NCBI GenBank assembly: GCA_900618425.1
Contig: UZAN01041596.1
Span: 20,841 to 54,391 of the forward strand
From: Echinostoma caproni
Lineage: Eukaryota; Platyhelminthes; Trematoda; Plagiorchiida; Echinostomatidae
Reading direction: 5' to 3'
DNA length: 33,551 nucleotides
Position 1 is the stretch's first letter. Every line of letters starts with the position of its first letter. The notes under the pieces were generated by a model. It was not told the DNA's origin and ran no database searches. It saw nothing but the letters and a program-made list of their open reading frames with translations. Below are positions 10,612 through 20,022 of this stretch, piece by piece. The position numbers were made by a program, and so were the translations under genes.

Positions 10612-11890
10612 CGATCACATCTCAACGGATTGTTTAGGGCAATGACAACAAGAACGCCACTGCTGTCGATTCCCTGTTATATCCTTCAATATATCCAACC
10701 AACCAGTTTCAAGGTCTTTAGGACCCCAACCTGAATGGTGGGCGACACCTACTCTACTTAATAGCTCTGTGAATTCCTTCATGCTTCGTTCCCTTGTCAT
10801 CTGCAGCGTCACTTTGCACTTTGAAGGTGCAAAGCACATACCGAATGTGGTAACAGAACTCAACAGTCTGTCAAAAGTGTTTTGCGTGTCCTTCACACAT
10901 TCGATTAGACAGACGATATCATCAGCCTACCAAATCTCTGACTACCCATTCAATACCTGCGTGTTGGAGACCACTTAGTGTATTCTCCAGCATTTCGAAG
11001 AAATTGAACAGGAACGACTAAAGAGGGTATCCTTGACGAACGCCGCTGCTGGTGACAAACGATCTACTCAGATCGCAGTAAACCCTCACTCAATCAGGAG
11101 TGTGTGAGTAAAGTGACCTCAGCAAGTAAACGTACTTCTGGGGCAATCCTTTTCGAAGAAGGGAACTCACCAGAGCTTCGCGGTCAATTGAGTTGAAGAC
11201 TACTTTCAGATCAGGGAACACTACGATCGTTGGTCGACGGTGGGTGTGACGGAGGTCAAGGACCTGACGCAACGTAAAAATTTGATCAATACATGCAGGG
11301 TCAGGCAGGAATTAGGTTTGCTGTTCACGGATGTTGGTCTCTCTTAAGGGAGTCAGACGTCGATGTATAACCGGGGCTAGCACTTTGGTAACGATCGGGA
11401 TCAAACTGATACCGCGGTGGTTTTCGCAATTGTTGCGAGATTCTTAAAAACAATAACCATCAGTTATTCGCCTCACGATGAAGGAATGCCCTCTTGTGTC
11501 CAAATGTTGGGCAGAAAGGTAGTAATAGAGCATACTAGTATATCAGCCACCATCTTGGAAAAAGTAGGAGGATCCCGTCTTCGATCCTGCTGGTTTACTA
11601 AACGGGGTTGGTCGTCGCCTGATGTGCGAAAAACGTACTTCAAGGACGAATCTGGCTCACTCAAGTGGCTTCTAGTACTGGGATCCTGAATTCGTCTCGG
11701 ACACACGGAAAACTTCAACCCCTAAGAATTCCATTATTGGCGTCAGACACGCTTGGTAACCTACGTGCATCAGGGTCCTCACGGTGAAGACTTCGAGGTT
11801 AAGTGATTGACGAGGCTTTAGAATCTGCAAAGCATTTTGTGGTACATGGCCTACAGTGCTGTTTTGCATCAAACTTTACCGAGCGACATC
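10612..11890 (-). mobile_element. RTE-clade LINE with internal deletions
   Basis: On the minus strand the element starts with the N-terminal endonuclease region: LNLEVFTVRTL, then GVEVFRVSET with IQDPST in an adjacent frame near 11700. It jumps at about 11580 straight into reverse transcriptase (DPPTFSKMVADILVCSITT), skipping the rest of the endonuclease and the linker. The RT core follows: RQVLDLRHTHRRPTIVVF, DREALVSSLLRKGLPQKYVY, then FVTSSGVRQGYPL. A second jump leads to ADDIVCLIEC (the YADD Tyr codon is now TAG) and SKCKVTLQ, and a third to the terminal GWLDILKDITGNRQQWRSCC. Both element ends remain with three internal losses. Sequence differs enough from the 5930-7910 copy to suggest a separate RTE subfamily. 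Confidence 0.8.
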
Positions 11891-12526
11891 CAAGTTGCGT
11901 AAGGGATTACTACAGGTTTGAAGAAGGGGCAAATAGAGAGGGTAGGGTGTTGAAGACAAAGAATTAAGCAAAAGCTGGGATATCTGAGCATTAGCTCACT
12001 TATCAGTACTTACCCCGCTCGATGCAATGGGTAACGCGGTCCCTATTATGCTGCCCGACGACCGATGCAGTATGGAATTGTTTTCACTTTGTATATGCAT
12101 TGGGGTTTGACAGGTGAGTAGTCCCACGGTGTCCAGTTACTAAGCAGGAGAACGATTAGGGTTCTCGTCCAAAATCTTACGCTCCGTCAAGAACCTGACC
12201 GCAGGTCAGCGAGTGTAGCGAAGTGGAGGCCCATTTACTTTGATCGATTAATCCTTTACCATTTTACCGACTAAAACGCTAATTCTAGTCGAACCCTCAA
12301 CCTTGAGCATTTGGAGACTGGATTTTGTTAGACCTCTGTCCACTTACCTTCCAGGCTTGATTAAATATTCTGCTGGAAAACCCATCCTGTTTGTCTCTTT
12401 GGGTCAGAGAGGTGTACAAGCTAACACATCACGTCAAGGTGCAGTCTCGTCATAACGACAAAACTTCCCTCGCACGTTACTAAAACTGTCCATCGCTTAG
12501 TCGAACCGTTGACCGCATTTCTTGTA
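11891..12526 (+). other. intron 1, middle; nothing firm
   Basis: No coding motif. Around 12020-12065, GCAATGGGTAACGCGG and ATGCTGCCCGACGACCG faintly resemble the inverted family 1 SINE head at 5210-5280, which would make this a short, badly decayed SINE remnant. Not called separately. Confidence 0.35.
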
Positions 12527-12860
12527 CAGTCAGTCTCCTGCTATGTCGCACCCTTGAGAAACCGCATTTTCTAATATCTTCCCACTTTTTGGAAAACTCA
12601 AACTAACCGTATGCTTAGTAACGTAGTTTCTGATTATGCGATGTCGCACCCCTCAATATGTCTCAGTTCCAGATACGTACTCACTTGGTTGTTGACCGAT
12701 GTTCGAGACGACCATTGGTCATCCACCTTGAAATGTCGCACTCGACCAATGGCGTTGCACCTAGTGTGACACGTTCATGGCACTGTTCAGTGATTGGATG
12801 ACCCTTGTGAGGAAGTCACACCGATGCAAGTGATCGGAGACAGTGTCATTTGACGTCAAG

Positions 12861-13850
12861 ATGGGCAAGCGTCTATCGATCAGAGAGAAGCAGTGTGTTG
12901 GAAATGCTGAAACAGCCAGGTGCAACTCAGAGCTCCGTAGCCAAATCACTTGGAATTTCACGAGAAACTGTCTACAATGTTGTATCCCATCAAACAACAA
13001 TCGGAGAATTTTTGAACGCTGGAACATCTGAGGAAAGATGCCACCTGAAAATCAACGGAAAGTTCAAGGCAGTGAATGAGGCAACTTTGGCTTGGTTTAC
13101 TGCTATGAGGGAAAAGCACGGTTAGTTCCCAATGGTGGAGAGCATCGTACGTAAGAAGGAAATTCAGCTAGCACCATCATCATCATAATAAGTTCAAGGC
13201 TTCCAAAGGTTGTTTTCGCTCTGGGTCAGACAGATATGGTATTCAATCGTACAAAGTAAGAAACAAGCAACTCATGTACATTACTTTACAGGTCTGTGGA
13301 GAAGGTTTAGCGGTACCACGTGATGAGTTTCGAGCAGGTTTACGCAGTTGATACATGGATATGCTGACTGTGATATTTTCAGTGTAGATGAAACAGCTTT
13401 GTACTACAGGCAGCTCCCAGAAAGAACATGGAACGGAAAGACAGTTGCTGGGTCCAATAAATCCAAAGAAAGGGTCGCGTTGCTGCTTTGTGACTGGAGA
13501 AAAGTTATCACCGTTGGTGATCGGAAAGTTTCAAACTCTACGATGCCTCCGAGGTATAGATAGAAAAAGCCTTCCATGTAGTTATACTTCTTCAAAGAAC
13601 GAGTAGATGACTTCTACGTTATTTCACAATTGTTTGTCTGATGTCACCCGCAAAATGGTTTCTCAAAGACGCTCTATTTTACCATTTATGGGCAACGCCC
13701 CTTGCCATAACAAAGACGCAGTATTCTACAACGTCAAATTGGTTACTATTTCGCAATTCTGTGGGCACTGAACTGAACTGTGGGGTACTCGAATGTGGTC
13801 ATTTTTGCTACAGTGGTCACCAAAGCTATGGTCATTCGGTCTATCGATGG
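12861..13850 (+). pseudogene. pogo/Tigger-like transposase, broken
   Basis: The start MGKRLSIREKQCV shifts frame into LEMLKQPGATQSSVAKSLGI and SRETVYNVV, a CENP-B/pogo-type helix-turn-helix. Later frames give KFKASKGCF and YGIQSYKVR (second DNA-binding helix set). The DDE domain follows: DIFSVDETALYYRQLPERTW, then TVAGSNKSKERVALLLC and, in another frame, EKLSPLVIGK. Further on, LPFMGNAPCHNKDAVFYNVK stands where the family has DNxPxH, so the second catalytic Asp is Gly. At least four frameshifts and several stops rule out function. The family normally encodes 400-600 residues, in line with the span here. Confidence 0.82.
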
Positions 13851-14230
13851 GCTCTGTCACACTAACGTGCAAACGGGTGAACGATAATCGTGATTGACTG
13901 GTAAGCGGGTGAGATGTGAGATGATTCTCCTGTGGTGATGTCATAACAACACTTAAGCGGCATCGAATTCGGTACTTACCCGCCGCCCATGCCGGCCCGA
14001 AGATCACACGACCGATCGGGTTCCTTTATCGATCAATCGGATAGTTCAGCCGCAACAAGGGACCTGGCGCTTGCCCAGCTAACCCGAGCAAGAAACCACA
14101 TCTTGTTTACAGCTGCGAGTCTTAGACTGGCCCAGTGAACTTCGACCGTACAGTAGGCGTGCCTTCCCCACACGGATGGAGTACATGTGACAACAAGAGC
14201 ATCACAAAAGTACTATCCACATAGCGACAT

Positions 14231-14314
14231 GATATCTTAACTTGGTACTCGGATATCTTTAATTCATATTGTGACATCTTAAATTGATAGTCGGATATCT
14301 TAAATTGAAGAAAG
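14231..14314 (-). repeat. 21-bp tandem array, array 2
   Basis: Four units on the + strand begin at 14231, 14252, 14273 and 14294, such as GACATCTTAAATTGATAGTC. On the minus strand they read TTTAAGATATCCGACTA-type units, matching array 1 (4451-4596). Read in the minus open frame at 14122-14409 they give a heptad-like protein repeat (YQFKMSQ, YELKISE, YQVKIS), better preserved than in array 1. The array lies in the 3' non-coding part of the pogo-like element. Confidence 0.82.
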
Positions 14315-15095
14315 TATGGAAATTCATGAATTAATTGCACAGCGAACAATCGCTTTGAGTATGGGAAAGAATTCAATGTTCTGAGCATACCTCGTAACAG
14401 ATATTTCACTCATTTTAGATTTCAGTTTTTTCTTACTGTATTCGAACTGGTCCATCTTTGTTTTCCTCGAATGGTTTAACACTGATGTGATTATTATAGC
14501 TAAAACAGTTGTATATTATGGTGCACGTCATATAAACAATTCGGTTGTTAGCCTAACATTTCAACGGAATGGAGAATTATCTGGAATTTACATGGGATAA
14601 TTGGGTCAGAAAAAATTCCCCTGAAGAAAGGTAGGTAGTTTTGGGTATTTCTATACACAGAACTGAACAAGGGCTGAATACCGCATGCAATGTATCGATA
14701 TTAAGCTGAGGGCGTCATAAAAGATTTAAATTTCTTCGATACATAATATATGTGCAGGACGATAGATCTAAATTCCGTTATAAACAAACAGTTTATAATT
14801 ATAAACACAGGGAACAACTAACGGGATTAACCTACTTTTCATCGATCCGGTTTATTTTGTCACAAAACTATCTACCGATTTTTATACTACTTATTAGCAT
14901 CTACCACTGTCTACCTTGCTATATCGCAGTTCCCGCGAATTCACTCGCTTTTTCGAATTCCCGAGGGGTGTGACATAACAGGAGATTGACTGTACTTTTG
15001 GTATCAACTTCTAAGCCTTAGCATTGGTGGATTTTGCAATTGATCTTTATTCTTGCACATTAGATCGTTCTACAATAAAAGCAATTTAGGCGATC

Positions 15096-15118
15096 ATATA
15101 TATATATATATATATATA
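15096..15118. repeat. (AT)n microsatellite
   Basis: A run of AT dinucleotides of about 23 bp, followed by a T-rich and then G-rich tract (15125-15155). On the minus strand this would be the A-rich tail of the adjacent tRNA-like repeat. Confidence 0.9.
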
Positions 15119-15121
15119 ATG

Positions 15122-15245
15122 TGTTTATTTTTTTATTTATTTTTTTTGGGGGGGCGGGGTCGAACGTGTGAAATTCGAGACATTGAGTTGATAACTCGCA
15201 TGGTGTAAACCACTAGCAAATTTGCTATCCTTCGAGGAGTTCCAC
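15122..15245 (-). repeat. possible tRNA-derived SINE with A-rich tail
   Basis: On the minus strand, TTGCTAGTGGTTTACACC resembles an A box and CACGTTCGACCCCG a B box about 45 nt later. A C-run and then an A-rich tail (AAAAAAAATAAATAAAAAAA) come next, before the AT microsatellite. The order (pol III boxes, then A-tail) is that of a short SINE. Stems of the tRNA cloverleaf are mostly lost, and no second copy was found in the window. Confidence 0.38.
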
Positions 15246-15553
15246 TGTGCCGAAATCAATAGTTGTAAACCAGTGTTGCTATGTGATGCAGGAACACTGT
15301 GGTCAAATCGTACGCGTGTTCATCCAAATGTAAAACGGTGAAAATACAGAGTTACGAAGGCAATCAGTCTACGTGGGATTTTCCTTCTCCAACCTCCAAA
15401 TCAGAAGCGAGTGCTATTCTCGACTACCTCTCGTATTACGCTTGTTCATTGCGTGCCCAGTTTCTTCCTTTTGGATTATCTTCGTCTAACCGCATTATTT
15501 TCGCACATTATTGATGTCTACTCAAATTATCTATTTTTATCACTTGTTTGCAG

Positions 15554-15896
15554 ATTCCAAGAACTGGATTTGAGTATTGGTGCTGTCGCCCTTAATAAGA
15601 CCTCTCCGGCTGCTTTGGAGGATCGATGGGCCACACAACTGGAAACCGCACTTGGTGGTCTGCTTCGTCCACCACCATCTAGGCTTCATCATCGTCAAAA
15701 CCCTCCGATTCCCGAAGAGGCTCGAGCCTACGCGCTCAAATGGGCAAAACAAACTGGCGGTGGTTATATTCGTCTTAAACGCGCCAGACTTGCTGGCATG
15801 CTCATGATTGTTTACATCTCGACCCGGATTTTCTCGCACGCAAACGCCAGTGAGTTGGCCATCCAACTCGTTCCCACAGGCGTATTTAATGTGATG
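15554..15896 (+). CDS. OCRL: OCRL-like exon 2: 5-phosphatase core with FQELD motif
   Basis: Acceptor TTTGCAG ends at 15553. The exon opens with (G)FQELDLSIGAVALNKTSP, carrying the catalytic Glu of the QEL motif, and continues through RLKRARLAGMLMIVYI, the core strand seen in OCRL as the RLVGIMLLLYV region. It ends GVFNVM at a phase-0 border before GTACGT (GT at 15897). Compared with human OCRL as I recall it, about 30 extra residues sit between the WATQLETALGG helix and the YIRLKRARLAG strand. They are rich in Pro, His and Arg (LLRPPPSRLHHRQ) and then EEARAYALKW. This looks like a lineage-specific loop rather than retained intron, since it is open, unbroken and has no internal splice signal I would trust. 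Confidence 0.95.
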
Positions 15897-16103
15897 GTAC
15901 GTGACCTTTTGGTGCTCTTTGATCTTGATTTTTGCTTGAAGGTGAACTTCGGTCTCCCCTACAACGGTGTTGTTTTCTAACCGTGGATTCATTCTCCCTT
16001 TTTCTTAGCAGTTTGGGAGTAGGAAGTTCCGGTATTCCATCCGACTGTTCTTTTCCTATCGAATGTGTACAAGTCATTCGTTTCGTCCGCTGTTCTCGCT
16101 GTC

Positions 16104-17092
16104 NNNNNNNNNNNNNNNNNNNNNNNNNNNNNNNNNNNNNNNNNNNNNNNNNNNNNNNNNNNNNNNNNNNNNNNNNNNNNNNNNNNNNNNNNNNNNNNNN
16201 NNNNNNNNNNNNNNNNNNNNNNNNNNNNNNNNNNNNNNNNNNNNNNNNNNNNNNNNNNNNNNNNNNNNNNNNNNNNNNNNNNNNNNNNNNNNNNNNNNNN
16301 NNNNNNNNNNNNNNNNNNNNNNNNNNNNNNNNNNNNNNNNNNNNNNNNNNNNNNNNNNNNNNNNNNNNNNNNNNNNNNNNNNNNNNNNNNNNNNNNNNNN
16401 NNNNNNNNNNNNNNNNNNNNNNNNNNNNNNNNNNNNNNNNNNNNNNNNNNNNNNNNNNNNNNNNNNNNNNNNNNNNNNNNNNNNNNNNNNNNNNNNNNNN
16501 NNNNNNNNNNNNNNNNNNNNNNNNNNNNNNNNNNNNNNNNNNNNNNNNNNNNNNNNNNNNNNNNNNNNNNNNNNNNNNNNNNNNNNNNNNNNNNNNNNNN
16601 NNNNNNNNNNNNNNNNNNNNNNNNNNNNNNNNNNNNNNNNNNNNNNNNNNNNNNNNNNNNNNNNNNNNNNNNNNNNNNNNNNNNNNNNNNNNNNNNNNNN
16701 NNNNNNNNNNNNNNNNNNNNNNNNNNNNNNNNNNNNNNNNNNNNNNNNNNNNNNNNNNNNNNNNNNNNNNNNNNNNNNNNNNNNNNNNNNNNNNNNNNNN
16801 NNNNNNNNNNNNNNNNNNNNNNNNNNNNNNNNNNNNNNNNNNNNNNNNNNNNNNNNNNNNNNNNNNNNNNNNNNNNNNNNNNNNNNNNNNNNNNNNNNNN
16901 NNNNNNNNNNNNNNNNNNNNNNNNNNNNNNNNNNNNNNNNNNNNNNNNNNNNNNNNNNNNNNNNNNNNNNNNNNNNNNNNNNNNNNNNNNNNNNNNNNNN
17001 NNNNNNNNNNNNNNNNNNNNNNNNNNNNNNNNNNNNNNNNNNNNNNNNNNNNNNNNNNNNNNNNNNNNNNNNNNNNNNNNNNNNNNNNNNNN
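16104..17092. other. assembly gap (989 N)
   Basis: A run of undefined bases inside OCRL intron 2. All long open frames crossing it are artefacts of the N run. The right edge falls inside a repeat that is identical elsewhere in the window, which probably explains why assembly stopped here. Confidence 0.99.
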
Positions 17093-17289
17093 ACCCGGAT
17101 ATCGGCTTTTCGTCCCCTCACTTTGGTGGGAAAACACCTCTGCCACGAGAAGGCAAGAGTAGGGCTTTTTCAGCAGATTCTATTTGAGACACTTTGTCGT
17201 GTGGGAGCATTTCGCGAGACGCAAGAGCAGGGTGACCAGCCGCAACCCTAGACACCCACCCGCGACCATACTGGGGCTTTTGGAGACAG
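17093..17289 (+). repeat. young dispersed repeat, copy 1 (3' part, cut by the gap)
   Basis: 197 nt identical, with no gaps, to 22482-22678, from ACCCGGATATCGG to GGGGCTTTTGGAGACAG. Flanking bases differ immediately after GACAG, so that is probably an element end. The 5' part must lie in the N gap. Family unknown; open frames in it are short and without motifs. Confidence 0.95.
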
Positions 17290-17475
17290 CACAGCAACAG
17301 CCTGATTGAGTGTAGAATTTTCGCGTTTTCGCCTTCAAACTGCAATCTTTTGTATAGTTTGTTTCTCAATCGTTCTCACATCGCTAATGCTCATCCTTTT
17401 CAAGTCATCATAGTATGATTGCATACCATACCCATTCGTTATTTATTTATGCCCACAAATTGCCTTTCCACTCAG

Positions 17476-17678
17476 GGTAATAAAGGCGCGGTTGGCTTAC
17501 GTTTGACCTTGTACAATACGGCCATTTGCTTTGTTAATTGCCATCTGGCAGCTGGTGAGGCGAATCTCGAACGGCGAAATCAAGATTTTCAAGAAATTAA
17601 ACGTAAAATGGTTTTTGAACGTCGCGCAGCCTCGAAAAATCCCACTCTGGTCGATCATTTGGGTATCCAGTCACACGA
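17476..17678 (+). CDS. OCRL: OCRL-like exon 3: GNKG and NCHLAA catalytic motifs
   Basis: The acceptor (CCACTCAG) ends at 17475 and the exon starts GNKGAVGLRLTLYNTAICF, matching the GNKGGV substrate-loop motif of the family. VNCHLAAGEANLERRNQDF follows and holds the catalytic His of the NSHLAAH motif; the second His of the vertebrate motif is Gly here, which is not the catalytic one. The exon ends GIQSH plus two bases of a split Asp codon (ga|t) before GTAAGT (GT at 17679), phase 2. The linker ERRAASKNPTLVDHLGIQSHD corresponds to the variable loop before the GDLNYR strand in OCRL. Confidence 0.95.
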
Positions 17679-17930
17679 GTAAGTTATATGTTCGTTTGGG
17701 ATCAAAAATTCCACTAATTTTTCACGGGGGTATACATAATGGACAAAACTTACTTTATTATTTTGTACAAAACAAATGGAATTGATAGAAAGCTCAGAAC
17801 GATAGTCCAGTTGTTTCAAGTTGGTTTAGCTGCGGCAGTAGTGTGTTCTTTCATGCGTTCATCCGGTGATATTTAATCATTTTCCCACGGTCAGATTATT
17901 TGATTAAAATACGAATTCCTTGACCTATAG

Positions 17931-18230
17931 GACTACGCTTACCAATGGAAACAGAACTTGGCGAAGGCGTCTATCAGATTTTGTCTCTATTCTCGCGCAT
18001 TGTTTTCCCGCATTTGTCAAACCCTTGTAGATTTGGCGGGACCGGAGCTCACATTGAAGTACAGTATGAAAGACAACTTTTCTGTATTCCGACTCAACGC
18101 CACTCCTGATCCCATTGACCATTTTGCTAATCAAGTCCGAAGACTGAAATTTATCGGTTATAATCATTGCATAGTACAATACAATGAAGCCTACGACATT
18201 AACCGCTTCCTAGTTCACAATGTATACGAG
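17931..18230 (+). other. 300-nt open exon-like block of unknown function
   Basis: One hundred codons are open from GAC (directly after an AG preceded by CTTGACCTATAG) to GAG directly before GTAAGTAGG, a strong donor. The translation begins DYAYQWKQNLAKASIRF and includes RALFSRICQTLVDLAGPEL, IDHFANQVRRLKFIGYN and NEAYDINRFLVHNVYE. I do not recognise the family. It lies in OCRL intron 3, but both its borders are phase 0 while exons 3 and 4 join at phase 2, so it cannot be an OCRL cassette without breaking the frame. It could be an exon of a nested gene, a remnant of a mobile element, or chance. An overlapping minus-strand frame (17925-18179) also lacks motifs. Confidence 0.35.
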
Positions 18231-18359
18231 GTAAGTAGGTACATGTAAGGCGGACAGCGAGTGAGCTTATTTTGAAGAAGGGGGAACGAAATGTAGCCAC
18301 CGCGGTCTACACCTATGGTACAGTCTACCTATGCATACACACTTTCCAACCAATGTTGC

Positions 18360-19060
18360 TTGGTAATAGGTGACAAAAAGAACGCCACTGTTTGCGGTTT
18401 ACTGTCACGTTCTTCAGTTTCTCCAGCCAAATTTTTTAGACCCCAACTTGGAGGACATGAGACCTTCAATCCACCCAATATTTCTGTGCATCTCTTTATG
18501 TCTCGTCTCCACGTTATTTATTATCCTTCATATAATCTTCTCCAATCTGGGTAGGCTATTGTAAGGGAGTCGCGATGCTCTCTATTACTATTTGGCATTA
18601 CGTATCTTAATCATCTAAGCCTGCTGATTTGAATACAGTGTGACGATGAATTCTTCACAGAACACGACGGCCTTCTTCGAGGTCCCTTGCACGCTCACTC
18701 CGTTGTATCTGCGTGAAATTACGTCAAACTTTCGGTTGAAAGTTAAAAAGAAACTTAATTTTGGCATTGGAAATGTTTCTGTGATCATCGTTTGGGCCTT
18801 TGATGCGTGTGCGGTCACCATTTTTTATTCTGCCTATGTAGTAGAAGCACTCCAATGTAGTTGCTTCCCAACCATCGAGCTTCAGCATAGGGGTAGAGAA
18901 CACCTAGTCTTGTAGCATTACTGCGCACTTGAAGCGCATACCAGTAGACCGTTTCACTAACTATACTGTAACTTATTGTTGTCTTCCTACTGCTTGATTT
19001 GCAAAAAATGATCAACTGAACTTGAATCTCCCCTCGGGATCTTGAACATCGCCCCATCAG
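18360..19060 (-). mobile_element. RTE-clade LINE, 3' fragment
   Basis: Reading the minus strand from 19060: EDNNKLQYS, then GMRFKCAVMLQD (the MRFxPSKCKVLLQDW motif), then TPMLKLDG and CFYYIGRI. The open frame at 18615-18821 gives LTFNRKFDVISRRYNGVSVQ, matching the RTE segment after VDKFxYLG. The end near 18365-18470 aligns on DNA with the 3' end of the 10.6-kb copy (AAAGAACGCCACTG and TTAGACCCCAACTTGGAGG on the + strand), coding for the terminal QWRS region. Stops and shifts throughout make it a dead 5'-truncated copy of about 700 bp. Confidence 0.62.
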
Positions 19061-19910
19061 GTTACCTTATTCTGTTTGCATGCCTTCTCACCGCTGTTTT
19101 GAATTAACATTTCTTAGATCAGCTGTTGTACCCTGGCTTATTTTACTGATCACTCAGCGTTTCCAGTTATAACCTTCGGAAATCGAAAATCATGAGTTAC
19201 ATTGTCCATATTATTGTGCGAATTCCAATCACAAAAAGCCCATCCGCGAAATTCAACCTGGGTGAGGCCAAACCAAGGCTNGACAGTGTTACATTTTATG
19301 TTCATTCGCTCAGCATGGATCCCATTCCCGTTATCACTTAGTTCATGCTGTTCCACTGCACACACAGATGTCGTGGTTTTAATATAACTACTGCGAAAAT
19401 TTCGGTAATTCTTTTATGTTCTCGGATGAGAACAATGCCGCAGTCAAAGCGAATAAATCGATATGGTGTAAACCTTCAGAACCGATTCCTATCCGTATCA
19501 ACGCTACCCTCAAGATGAGGAACTGTTTACTGTGGCACACTGAACCGAGCAGTTCCACAGATAATTAAAGTTCACTCTGATGAAGTGTCCACCATATGTA
19601 TATGAGTAGGCCACTTCATGATCCAAAATTAGTTATTTCAATTGAAGACGGTTACTTCAGTAAAACAATATCTTCCAATTCAGATCGAGTGTTCTCTTAC
19701 TGTCACTGACTCGCCTCTAACCCAGCTTTCGCTCTCCGTCGAATCACCTAGCTCAATTCAGTACCAAAAAAATATTATCATAATCGTGCTATTTATCATT
19801 TCATCTATTACTCCTAACCGTCATCAACTGTTTGGCTCCTTCGTGTCATTTTATCAACGTATGCATACTTTTTTATCTGTTTCACCCTTTTCCCACTCAC
19901 CCTCTTACAG
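19061..19910 (+). other. intron 3, last part; nothing recognised
   Basis: Contains an ambiguous base at 19281. Ends in the pyrimidine tract and acceptor of exon 4. The long open frame starting at 19642 runs through intron into exon 4, and its first 90 residues are not coding. Confidence 0.5.
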
Positions 19911-20022
19911 TATCGTGTTCGTATTCGGCGACCTCAATTATCGGATCAGCGGCTTAGATTCTGCTAAAGTTCGTGAACACATTGAACACATGGAATACGA
20001 TTACATTTTAGGATTCGATGAG
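19911..20022 (+). CDS. OCRL: OCRL-like exon 4: GDLNYR motif
   Basis: The acceptor is preceded by a long pyrimidine tract (CACCCTCTTACAG). The first base completes the Asp codon from the previous exon, giving DIVFVFGDLNYRISGLD. GDLNYR is a hallmark of inositol 5-phosphatases and supplies the catalytic Asp and Asn. The exon continues SAKVREHIEHMEYDYILGFDE, the helix matching OCRL's KVKKLIEEKDFQMLYAYDQ. It ends at phase 0 before GTGAGG (GT at 20023). Confidence 0.95.

Larger units (their letters stand above)
12527..14992 (+). mobile_element. pogo/Tigger-like DNA transposon, complete with TIRs, inactive
   Basis: The left end CAGTCAGTCTCCTGCTATGT (12527) and the inverted right end, which reads CAGTCAATCTCCTGTTATGT on the minus strand from 14992, form terminal inverted repeats of about 30 bp with a few mismatches. 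Both are bordered by TA (12525-12526 and 14993-14994), the target-site duplication of Tc1/mariner-pogo elements. The length, 2,466 bp, is typical of Tigger-type elements. Inside are a frameshifted transposase (12861 to about 13850) and a 21-bp tandem array (14231-14314). TGTCGCAC recurs at about 12545, 12643 and 12735, hinting at subterminal binding sites. The element lies wholly within OCRL intron 1. Confidence 0.88.

Noticed and set aside
15540..15992. 150-residue minus-strand open frame
   Set aside because: It is antisense to the firmly identified OCRL exon 2 and has no recognisable motif.
15886..17251. Several long open frames of 365-439 residues on both strands
   Set aside because: They run through the 989-nt N gap; the undefined codons create the apparent length.
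17931..18230. Alternative cassette exon of OCRL
   Set aside because: It is phase 0 at both ends whereas exons 3 and 4 join at phase 2 within an Asp codon; inclusion would break the frame and disrupt the catalytic domain between QSH and GDLNYR.
18636..18711. Possible second exon after the 17931-18230 block (CDDEFFTEHDGLLRG in + strand)
   Set aside because: The same stretch reads as RTE reverse-transcriptase tail on the minus strand, within a 700-bp RTE 3' fragment, so the + strand frame is probably a shadow.
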